From contig NZ_SSOA01000014.1 of NCBI RefSeq assembly GCF_004801395.1, positions 17,885 to 81,884 on the forward strand: a stretch of DNA of 64,000 nt, given 5' to 3'. Position 1 is the first letter of the stretch. The number at the start of each line of letters is the position of its first letter. Origin of the DNA: Gillisella terrae (GTDB lineage Bacteria; Pseudomonadota; Alphaproteobacteria; Rhizobiales; Rhizobiaceae). The notes beneath the pieces are model-generated. The model did not search any database. It worked only from the letters and a program-made list of their open reading frames with translations, and was not told the DNA's origin. The position numbers and the translations under genes were made by a program. This document shows, one piece after another, positions 58,234 through 64,000 of the stretch.

Positions 58234-58268
58234 TCGTCGGGTTCCCATTGAACCCGACGATTTTTTGT
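58234..58268 (+). terminator. Terminator of the DUF882 gene
   Basis: CGTCGGGTTC-CCATT-GAACCCGACG then ATTTTTTG; perfect 10-bp stem. Confidence 0.88.
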
Positions 58269-58302
58269 TTGCCTAAAGCCCGTCGCATTGACTGGCTTTC
58301 AA

Positions 58303-58469
58303 GGCGCTGTAAATCGATTCCGATTTAAGGACTTATACCAACAGTCATCGAAAATGACTTTCGGTATTCCTTTTGCAAATATCTCAAGCGTCTGATGCAT
58401 TTTAGATATTTGCAATATCGTCAAGGCGAGGATGCTCTCGCATCTTCGAGCCTCGGTATTATGCGGTAG
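58303..58469 (+). repeat. RIME-like element split by a second palindromic element, copy 9
   Basis: RIME-like pieces on either side (GGCGCTGTAAATCGATTCCG ... TTTAAGGACTTA at 58303-58334, and TTATGCGGTAG after 58458) are separated by ~122 bases starting TACCAACAGTCATCGAAAAT and ending CTCGAGCCTCGGTA. The insert has its own hairpins: ATACC...AGTCAT/ATGACT...GGTAT, TGCAAATATCT/AGATATTTGCA, and GAGGATGCTC...GAGCCTC. A direct TTA(T) flanks it. Confidence 0.65.
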
Positions 58470-58495
58470 AGAAGCCATTCCGTGAAAGATGGGCG

Positions 58496-58525
58496 TAAAA
58501 AAACCCGCGTTGAGCGCGGGTTTTT
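58496..58525. terminator. Bidirectional terminator near 58.5 kb
   Basis: AAAAAAACCCGCG-TTGAG-CGCGGGTTTTTG; 6-bp GC stem with A- and T-runs. It lies between the DUF882 gene and gapR, convergently placed. Confidence 0.8.
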
Positions 58526-58530
58526 GAGAG

Positions 58531-58639
58531 CCTACTGGACAATTCCTTAAATCGGAATCGATTTAAGGAGAGAATTATGCAGCAGATTAAAAGTGTTACC
58601 GCGTCCTTTGCGCGCCATATATGGCGACAGGCGCTGTAA
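58531..58639 (-). repeat. RIME-like element, full length, copy 10
   Basis: Reversed orientation: hairpin B (ATTCCTTAAATCGGAATCGA...AATTATGCAGCAG), linker TTAAAAGTGTTAC, hairpin A (GCGTCCTTTGCGCGCCATAT...GGCGCTGTAA). The GCATA at its outer end is replaced. It ends 36 bases before the gapR stop. Confidence 0.85.
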
Positions 58640-58675
58640 TGGCGATGTTTTGCAAAAAAAACCTCTTTGAAAACC

Positions 58676-58939
58676 TCAGCCTTCTGGGGGGCTATCAATC
58701 ATGCCAAGCGCGTGGAGATAGGTGTCGAGGATCAGGTCTTCTTCCATGCGTTCCTGATCGTCCTTCTTGCGTAGCGCAATGACTTTCTTCAGGATCTTGG
58801 TGTCAAAGCCTGTGCCCTTTGCCTCGCCGTAGACATCCTTGATGTCGTCGGCGATTGTTTTCTTTTCTTCTTCGAGCCGTTCAATACGCTCAACAAAAGC
58901 GCGAAGTTGGTCACGGGCGACGCCATGCGCATCAGACAT
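58676..58939 (-). CDS. gapR: GapR-family DNA-binding protein (DUF2312)
   Basis: 87 residues, almost all helical. The N-terminal coiled-coil [26 protein letters not shown] and [18 protein letters not shown] are the DUF2312 hallmarks. Caulobacter GapR is an essential alphaproteobacterial nucleoid protein that wraps overtwisted DNA ahead of polymerases and guides topoisomerases. Length and sequence fit closely. It lies 83 bases downstream of the DUF1244 gene. Confidence 0.92.
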   Translation of the reverse strand: MSDAHGVARDQLRAFVERIERLEEEKKTIADDIKDVYGEAKGTGFDTKILKKVIALRKKDDQERMEEDLILDTYLHALGMIDSPPEG

Positions 58940-59022
58940 CGGGATCTCCTAGCTGGGAATTTCATGTGGTGGTGACGTGCCGCGAACGCGGCGTCACGTC
59001 AAGCTTTTTTGGGGCGAAAGCG

Positions 59023-59328
59023 CTATTCTTCTTTTTGGAAGCGCTCAAAGTCATCGTATTCGCGCTGGCTTGTTTCCTTCTGATAGCGTTTTTTCCACAT
59101 CTCATAAGGCATGCCGTAGATGTAGCGGCGGGCTTCTTCGCGCGTCATCTCCAACTCCCGTTGATCTGCGGCATCCTGATACCAATTGGACAGGCAGTTA
59201 CGACAAAAGCCTGCGAGGTTCATCAAATCGATGTTTTGCACATCGCTGCGCTGCCGCAAATGGGCAACAAGCTGGCGGAATGCTGCGGCCTCAATTTCTA
59301 TCTGCTGTTGAGTGGTCAACTCGGTCAT
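59023..59328 (-). CDS. DUF1244 domain protein
   Basis: 101 residues with the DUF1244 pattern: AAFRQLVAHLRQRSDVQNIDLMNLAGFCRNCLSNWY and EEARRYIYGMPYEMWKKRYQ. The C-x2-C in GFCRNC may bind metal. Compact helical protein without a signal peptide. Family function is unknown. It lies between gapR and an N-formylglutamate amidohydrolase gene on the same strand, so may be co-transcribed with both. Confidence 0.88.
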   Translation of the reverse strand: MTELTTQQQIEIEAAAFRQLVAHLRQRSDVQNIDLMNLAGFCRNCLSNWYQDAADQRELEMTREEARRYIYGMPYEMWKKRYQKETSQREYDDFERFQKEE

Positions 59329-59344
59329 GGCAAACGATCTCCTT

Positions 59345-60139
59345 TTAGCTGGCGTAAGCGCCCGTGCGTGATGGAAATTGCTGGTAGCGGTGCAAATCAG
59401 GATCGGCGTTCATTGTGGCAAATATCGGTTCAAGTCGGTCAGCCCACGCTGTCACTCCTGCGCTATCACCAATCAAATCCTGCCGCACCTCCAGCAGGGC
59501 ATGCGGAATGCCGGCACGCATGCAATGATGATACATTGTATCATTCCTCAGTGCGCCATCGTAGGGCTCATTATCGCCCACCAGAATATCGCCCGGTGCT
59601 CGCAGCAAATCAATCAAGGGCGTTACGGCGCGATGGTCCGTATCCCACAGCACGGCCGCATGCCAGGGGCGCGGCACGCCTTTCCAGGCGTGGGTATAGG
59701 AATGAAGCGACAGCACAAGCGGGGCCATGCCACTGGCCTTGGCAACGTTGCCGATCATCTTGTCAACGGCCCGATGATAGGGGCGATGATATGTCTCAAT
59801 TCGATACGTCCATTCCTCTTTGCTGATCGGGTGGTTGCCGGGAATGATTGCCCCGTCCGAGATTTTCATGATCAGCGTGGGGTCATCCTCGCCGCGATTG
59901 GGGTCAATCAGCAGCCGCGAAAAACAAGACATAACGGCGGGAACGCCAAGGCGCGCCGCAAGCTGGCGGGTCAAGGCCTCCACGCCAATATCATAGGCGA
60001 TGTGGCGCTCAAACGCGCTTTGCGGCAGGCCCAAAGAGCCGTAAGCCGCTGGCAGGCGGTTCATTGCGTGATCAGCCAGAAGCACCAGCCCCTTTTTTTC
60101 ATCGCCGGGAATGTCTTCGAAGATTTTAAAATCGCTCAT
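59345..60139 (-). CDS. N-formylglutamate amidohydrolase family protein (second copy)
   Basis: 264 residues from the ATG at 60139 (a GTG at 60148 is an alternative). Metal-ligand and family features are ADHAMNRLPA near the start, then LSLHSYTH and HALLEVRQDLIGD near the end. It is distantly related to the gene at 17861 but clearly a separate subfamily; it is in the head position of a probable operon with DUF1244 and gapR. Substrate is uncertain: N-formyl- or N-acyl-glutamate are family examples. Confidence 0.85.
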   Translation of the reverse strand: MSDFKIFEDIPGDEKKGLVLLADHAMNRLPAAYGSLGLPQSAFERHIAYDIGVEALTRQLAARLGVPAVMSCFSRLLIDPNRGEDDPTLIMKISDGAIIPGNHPISKEEWTYRIETYHRPYHRAVDKMIGNVAKASGMAPLVLSLHSYTHAWKGVPRPWHAAVLWDTDHRAVTPLIDLLRAPGDILVGDNEPYDGALRNDTMYHHCMRAGIPHALLEVRQDLIGDSAGVTAWADRLEPIFATMNADPDLHRYQQFPSRTGAYAS

Positions 60140-60170
60140 GATATCCACGTTTGTGTGATTCTGGAGTGCT

Positions 60171-60276
60171 CCAGCGCCGTGCGTTTTATCAACCGCACAA
60201 AGGACGCTGTAACATATTAAATCTGCTCCATAATTTTCTCCTTAACCCGATTTGATTTAAGGAATTATGCCGCAGG
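60171..60276 (+). repeat. RIME-like element, full length, diverged, copy 11
   Basis: CAGCGCCGTGCGTTTTATCA...GGACGCTGTAACATATTAAA, then CTCCTTAACCCGATTTGATT...GAATTATGCCGCAG. Hairpin A keeps its outer stem but has lost the ATATAT centre. It lies just upstream of the second N-formylglutamate amidohydrolase gene. Confidence 0.75.
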
Positions 60277-60512
60277 TAAGTTTACTTCGCACAGCTTGCG
60301 GGTTAAACTGCTATTTCTCTGAAATTCATAGCGTTTTTGCGTCTATTTTCAAAATCAGTTCAATCATGTGGAAAACGACAATCGAAGCCACCATTCAGCC
60401 AAACTGTGGGTGAATGTTTGTGACAAAAATATAATCGATTAGAGTTGCGTTGACTTTCTTGGTCCATCGTCGCAAGAAAGCACCACAGAAAAATGGAGTT
60501 CCGTCGGAAGCC
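60277..60512. other. Intergenic region upstream of the DUF1036-pyk pair
   Basis: No gene; AT-rich and holds the presumed promoter of the DUF1036/pyk operon. Confidence 0.45.
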
Positions 60513-60989
60513 GTGCCTCATTCCAACACACACTCTTCCGTTACAGGCCCCGGGCGTTTTGCACGCCTCTGCCTGTTCCTGAGCATTCTTGCCGCCCCTT
60601 TCGCAATTGCGGCCCCGGCCCACGCGGATTTCCGCGTGTGCAATGGCAGTCAGAACCTCGTTGGGGTGGCCATTGGCTATCGCAGCACGGATGGCTGGGT
60701 CAGTGAAGGCTGGTGGCAGGTGCCTGCTTCCACATGCGCAACCCTGATCGAGGGTGAGCTTAAATCCCGCTATTACTACCTCTATGCAGAAGATGCCGCG
60801 CGCGGTGGACGCTGGGCGGGCAATGTCAACATGTGCGTTGCTGAAAACGAGTTCAAGATTGTTGGTGTGCAGGACTGCTTCAAGCGCGGTTATCAGCAAA
60901 TGGGTTTCAAAGAATATGACACGGGCCGACAGGGGAGCTGGATGGTCCAATTGTCAGATACGCCAGGCACGCAGGAAGGCCAGAAGTGA
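60513..60989 (+). CDS. DUF1036 secreted protein
   Basis: 158 residues from the GTG at 60513 (CGGAAG just before it); the frame is open to a TTG at 60450. A signal peptide (LCLFLSILAAPFAIAAPAHA) is followed by the DUF1036 domain: FRVCNGSQNLVGVAIGY, ATLIEGELKSRYYYLYAED, NMCVAENEFKIVG and VQDCFKRGY with four Cys suggesting disulphides. Function is unknown. Its stop overlaps the pyk start (TGATG), so the two are translationally coupled, as in other Rhizobiales. Confidence 0.85.
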   Translation: MPHSNTHSSVTGPGRFARLCLFLSILAAPFAIAAPAHADFRVCNGSQNLVGVAIGYRSTDGWVSEGWWQVPASTCATLIEGELKSRYYYLYAEDAARGGRWAGNVNMCVAENEFKIVGVQDCFKRGYQQMGFKEYDTGRQGSWMVQLSDTPGTQEGQK

Positions 60990-62428
60990 TGAGACGTAAC
61001 CGTAAAGTAAAGATCCTTGCAACACTCGGACCCGCTTCGCAAGACGAGGCAATGATCCGCAAGTTGCACGAGGCTGGGGCGGATCTTTTTCGTATCAACA
61101 TGAGCCATGCCAGCCATGAACTGATGCGAGAGCTTGTCAAGCGCATTCGCAATGTCGAGGCAGCCTGCGGTCGCCCGATTGGTATTCTGGCTGACCTTCA
61201 GGGGCCAAAGCTGCGCGTCGGTAAATTTGCCAACACGACAGTGGAACTGGCCGCGGGCCAGACCTTTACCCTCGACAACAATGAAGCGCTGGGCGACAAT
61301 ACCCGCGTCTACCTTCCTCATCCGGAAATTCTTGAGGCCGTCAAGCCGGGCGATCGTTTGCTGATTGATGACGGCAAGCTGCATTTGCGCGCTGAAAAAT
61401 GCGACGGCAAAAGCATTGTCTGCACGGTTATTGCCGGTACCAAAATTTCGGACCGCAAGGGCGTCAGCCTGCCAGACACCATTCTGGCCTCCGGCGTCTT
61501 GACCGACAAGGACCGCGCCGATCTGGATGCCGTTCTTGCCACCAATGAAGTCGACTGGGTGGCGCTATCCTTCATTCAGCGCCCACAGGATCTGACCGAA
61601 GTGCGCAAGATTGCGGGTCATCGCGTCGGCCTGATGTCCAAGATCGAAAAGCCCCAGGCCATCGACTGCATTGATGAAATCATCGAGTTGTCGGATGCCT
61701 TGATGGTTGCCCGTGGTGACCTGGGTGTTGAAATGCCGCTGGAAGCCGTGCCCGGCATTCAGAAGCAGCTCATTCGTGCCTGCCGCCGCGCTGGTAAGCC
61801 GGTGGTTGTGGCAACCCAGATGCTGGAATCGATGATTACATCGCCAGTGCCAACCCGCGCCGAAGTGTCTGACGTGGCCACCGCCGTATTTGAAGGCGCA
61901 GACGCAATCATGTTGTCGGCAGAATCGGCCTCGGGTCAGTATCCGGTGGAAGCCGTATCGACCATGGCGTCGATTGCTCGCACCATTGAGCGCGAGCCGC
62001 ATTATCCGGGCATTATTTATGCGCAGCGTCCGCAGCCGGAAGCCACAGGCGCAGATGCGATTTCGCTGGCGGCCCGCCAGATTGCCGAAACGCTGAAGCT
62101 GAAGGCGATTGTCTGCTATACGGCTTCGGGCACCACCGGTATGCGCGCCTCGCGTGAGCGTCCGGAAGTGCCAATTCTGGCCTTGTCTCCTGTTGTTCAG
62201 ACCGCGCGTCGTCTGTCTGTGGTATGGGGCTTGCATTGCGTGGTGGCTGAAGAGCCAACCGATCTCGACGATATGGTCAACCGCGCTTGCAAAATCGTTG
62301 TCTCTGAAGAGTTCGGTGAGCCTGGCGATCGGGTGATTATCTCTGCCGGTGTGCCGCTTGGTACGCCCGGTGCCACCAACATGTTGCGCATTGCCTATAT
62401 TTCGGCAGATGGCCAGTCTGGCGTCTAA
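60989..62428 (+). CDS. pyk: Pyruvate kinase
   Basis: Converts PEP and ADP to pyruvate and ATP. 479 residues from the ATG at 60989, which overlaps the DUF1036 stop; a GTG one codon earlier is possible. Barrel motifs: KILATLGPAS, FRINMSHAS, LADLQGPKLRVG, DWVALSFIQR, LMSKIEKPQAI (catalytic Lys), MVARGDLGVEMP and ATQMLESMITSPVPTRAEVSDV. The C-terminal domain, LSAESASGQYPVEAV onward, is complete. A terminator follows. Confidence 0.97.
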   Translation: MRRNRKVKILATLGPASQDEAMIRKLHEAGADLFRINMSHASHELMRELVKRIRNVEAACGRPIGILADLQGPKLRVGKFANTTVELAAGQTFTLDNNEALGDNTRVYLPHPEILEAVKPGDRLLIDDGKLHLRAEKCDGKSIVCTVIAGTKISDRKGVSLPDTILASGVLTDKDRADLDAVLATNEVDWVALSFIQRPQDLTEVRKIAGHRVGLMSKIEKPQAIDCIDEIIELSDALMVARGDLGVEMPLEAVPGIQKQLIRACRRAGKPVVVATQMLESMITSPVPTRAEVSDVATAVFEGADAIMLSAESASGQYPVEAVSTMASIARTIEREPHYPGIIYAQRPQPEATGADAISLAARQIAETLKLKAIVCYTASGTTGMRASRERPEVPILALSPVVQTARRLSVVWGLHCVVAEEPTDLDDMVNRACKIVVSEEFGEPGDRVIISAGVPLGTPGATNMLRIAYISADGQSGV

Positions 62429-62451
62429 TACAGCGAAAATTTGAATGCTTA

Positions 62452-62485
62452 AGCCCGTCCGGTTTCTCACCGGGCGGGTTTTTTT
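62452..62485 (+). terminator. Terminator of pyk
   Basis: CCCGTCCGGT-TTCTC-ACCGGGCGGG followed by seven T; one G-T pair. Confidence 0.88.
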
Positions 62486-62590
62486 ACTGCATAATTCCTT
62501 AAATCGGAACGATTTAAGGTGAAAATTATGCAGCAGATTTAAAGTGTTACAGCGTCCTTTGTGCGCCATATATGGCGCACGGTGCTGTTA
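62485..62590 (-). repeat. RIME-like element, full length, copy 12
   Basis: Reversed: hairpin B (CTGCATAATTCCTTAAATCG...AATTATGCAG), linker CAGATTTAAAGTGTTACAGC, hairpin A (GTCCTTTGTGCGCCATATAT...GGTGCTGTTA). Its outer TTA is the reverse complement of the stop codon of the downstream hydrolase. It begins at the T-run of the pyk terminator. Confidence 0.9.
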
Positions 62591-63598
62591 GTTGTCGGGG
62601 ACCGCAATGGGGGCGTGAAATGCGCGCGCCAAAGCCTGAAGATCGCGCGGCTTGCCGGCGATTTTCTCAAGCGCGGCAATGGCAATCTCTGTTGCAACAT
62701 AGTCTGGCTTATGGCCAACATTTCGCAGCCAAACCAGTTCTGCACCTTGAATATCGCGGGCAAGACCTGTGGAATGGATATTGGCCAAGACAATATCATC
62801 GCTGTCGCCAGTCATGACCACGGTGGGTGCTGTTATTTCACTGTAGCGCGCTGCCATGTGGCTGACATAGGCGTGCAGATTGCTCACATCGATGGCGTTG
62901 TAGCGGAAGGCAGAGGGCCGCAGCACAAGGGCAGGGGCAGCACGTGTCATGTAATCCACGGGCGCAGGATTGGGCGCAAAAACTGAATTGATGGCTGCTT
63001 TCATCCGGAACTGTCCGGCGATGGGGGCAAGGGTATGGGCGAAAATCGGTCCAATGATCGGTGTGGCCGTAAGTGTATAATGCCAATCGACGCCGCTGGG
63101 CCACGGATGGGTGGCGGGTGCCAGTAGCAGCAGGCCGCTGGTTTTTTCGGGATGCAGCACGGCAAAGCTTGCGGCAACGGCCCCGCCGAAGGAGTGGCCG
63201 ACAATGATGGCGCTTTTCATGCCAAGGGCGTCCATAGCGCGCGCAATCGTATTGGCCTGACCATCTGGCGTGTCATTTTCCGGCCCGCCTCTGTCCGAAT
63301 AGCCATGGCCGGGGCGATCCACAAACAACAACTCTGCCCGGCCCCGCAAGCGTGGCAGGAAGGGTGTTGATTGATCCAGCAGATTGCCGCTGGCACCGTG
63401 AATGAACACAATAGGTGGCAGGTCTGCCGCGTCACCGGGTGGGACATGCAAGACGTGAAGCGATAGATCGCCCAGCGCTATGTGTTGCCCAATCGGCGGA
63501 TGGGCTTTTGCAAAGCCTGCGGTGGCGATTTTGCTGAAGACAAAACAGGCCAGAAGCAGCGACAGGATGACAGATAGCGTCAACACAAACCAATACAC
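62588..63598 (-). CDS. Alpha/beta hydrolase with N-terminal membrane anchor
   Basis: 336 residues from the GTG at 63598, eight bases after AGGAG; GTG/TTG codons at 63607/63604 are too close to that site. The N-terminus has an uncleaved hydrophobic segment (WFVLTLSVILSLLLACFVF). The hydrolase fold shows IVFIHGASGN (oxyanion), FVDRPGHGYSDR, the nucleophile elbow VGHSFGGA, TGDSDDIV (Asp) and NVGHKPDYV (His). Substrate is unknown; epoxide hydrolase or haloalkane dehalogenase-like esterases share this layout. Its stop lies in a RIME-like element. Confidence 0.85.
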   Translation of the reverse strand: MYWFVLTLSVILSLLLACFVFSKIATAGFAKAHPPIGQHIALGDLSLHVLHVPPGDAADLPPIVFIHGASGNLLDQSTPFLPRLRGRAELLFVDRPGHGYSDRGGPENDTPDGQANTIARAMDALGMKSAIIVGHSFGGAVAASFAVLHPEKTSGLLLLAPATHPWPSGVDWHYTLTATPIIGPIFAHTLAPIAGQFRMKAAINSVFAPNPAPVDYMTRAAPALVLRPSAFRYNAIDVSNLHAYVSHMAARYSEITAPTVVMTGDSDDIVLANIHSTGLARDIQGAELVWLRNVGHKPDYVATEIAIAALEKIAGKPRDLQALARAFHAPIAVPDN

Positions 63599-63607
63599 TC
63601 TCAACAC

Positions 63608-63881
63608 TCCTCGCCGTCAATTGCGGTTTCAGGAATTATCCGGGCGCAGCGTGCCAACACTTGCTCCAGCATAGCGTTATACGTTTTTGATGCTGTCGCG
63701 GATTGGTGTTTTCGGGAATTAAAGCTCTGGTCCGAAAAGTAGGTGCCGGTTTTCGGAAAATCCAACGCAAAACAACAATCGACAGCATTGCGCCGATTCC
63801 GATCAGAGTGCACGACGCAAAGGTTTTGCCTGTGGCTTACCCCCCTCTGTCCTGCCGGACATCTCCCCCTCATGGGCAGGC
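63608..63881. other. Region between the hydrolase and the right-edge fragment
   Basis: No convincing gene. Contains GCCGGTTTTCGGAAAATCC and a pyrimidine-rich stretch near 63840-63870 that may be the left end of an insertion sequence. Confidence 0.4.
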
Positions 63882-64000
63882 CTATCGCATATGGTGAATG
63901 AGCTCGAGTAGGTATTTCTCGTTCCATGCGGCCTTTTTGAGTTTTCGTCGCATGGGAACCCTTTCTGGATGCATGGTGGCAATGTTGAGTGCGAGCCGTC
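63882..64000 (-). CDS. C-terminal end of a probable transposase (partial, cut by right edge)
   Basis: The last ~39 codons of a minus-strand frame end ...MRRKLKKAAWNEKYLLELI...HMR before a TAG. This basic tail with AAWNEKYLLELI looks like the C-terminus of ISAs1-family (DDE, H-repeat-like) transposases, in which an (A/G)W-x3-(Y/F)L motif ends the protein. The rest lies beyond the window, so the assignment rests on the short tail alone. Confidence 0.4.
   Translation of the reverse strand, partial: RLALNIATMHPERVPMRRKLKKAAWNEKYLLELIHHMR

Noticed and set aside
58459..58698. A 79-codon minus-strand frame across the repeat near gapR
   Set aside because: Mostly element-derived residues, no family match, overlaps the gapR stop.
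63601..63927. A 108-codon minus-strand frame near the right edge
   Set aside because: No recognisable domain; it overlaps the better-supported transposase-like tail in another frame.

Overview
This window looks like a stretch of chromosomal housekeeping sequence from an alphaproteobacterium of the Rhizobiaceae, close to Agrobacterium/Allorhizobium. The evidence is the gene content: the glgP-glgB-glgC-glgA order, CpdR, GapR (DUF2312), Omp10, homospermidine synthase, DUF1036 next to pyk, an AbcR-type small RNA between an N-formylglutamate amidohydrolase and a HisN-like phosphatase, and many RIME-like double-palindrome intergenic repeats. No phage, plasmid, CRISPR or resistance island is visible; only the extreme right edge seems to hold the end of an insertion sequence.

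Layout. 1-6626 (minus): glycogen operon glgP-glgB-glgC-glgA, with glgA cut by the left edge. 6882-8087 (minus): a TadG-like protein with a von Willebrand A domain. 8264-14935 (minus): a tight three-gene operon of two transglutaminase-like proteins and a circularly permuted ATP-grasp/alpha-E fusion, a candidate peptide-ligation/proteolysis system of unknown product. 15106-16533: ManC. 16847-21851: CsbD-like protein, tRNA-Val, CpdR, N-formylglutamate amidohydrolase, AbcR-like sRNA, HisN-like phosphatase, a lipase-like hydrolase, a second sRNA candidate, and a small heat-shock gene with a heat-shock promoter and a ROSE-like RNA thermometer. 21906-29768: threonine aldolase and GltB/GltD. 29808-38436: a LysE exporter carrying an in-frame repeat, an SGNH hydrolase, lytic transglycosylase, GalU, a beta-barrel protein, KdsD, and NfeD/SPFH. 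38615-40164: preQ1-I riboswitch, QueC, QueE. 40362-47987: esterase, chemoreceptor, ferrochelatase, 5'-nucleotidase with LysM, Omp10. 48298-53804: homospermidine synthase, YciI, PabC-like, PabB, oligopeptidase F. 54352-58202: NtrC-like regulator with a damaged GAFTGA motif, DUF882 protein. 58676-63598: GapR, DUF1244, second N-formylglutamate amidohydrolase, DUF1036, pyruvate kinase, alpha/beta hydrolase.

How it fits together: GlgC/GlgA/GlgB/GlgP make and break glycogen; ManC and GalU supply GDP-mannose and UDP-glucose and KdsD feeds Kdo synthesis for envelope polysaccharide; GltBD assimilates ammonium; QueC/QueE act in queuosine synthesis under preQ1 control; PabB/PabC feed folate.

The most unusual things are about repeats and RNA. 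About twelve full or partial copies of a ~105-base two-hairpin element occur. One lies inside the LysE reading frame and adds about 37 codons without breaking it, one supplies the stop codon of a hydrolase, and one has been split by another palindromic element. A separate ~205-base element with matching terminal inverted repeats sits exactly between two convergent genes, and its two ends supply both TAG stop codons.
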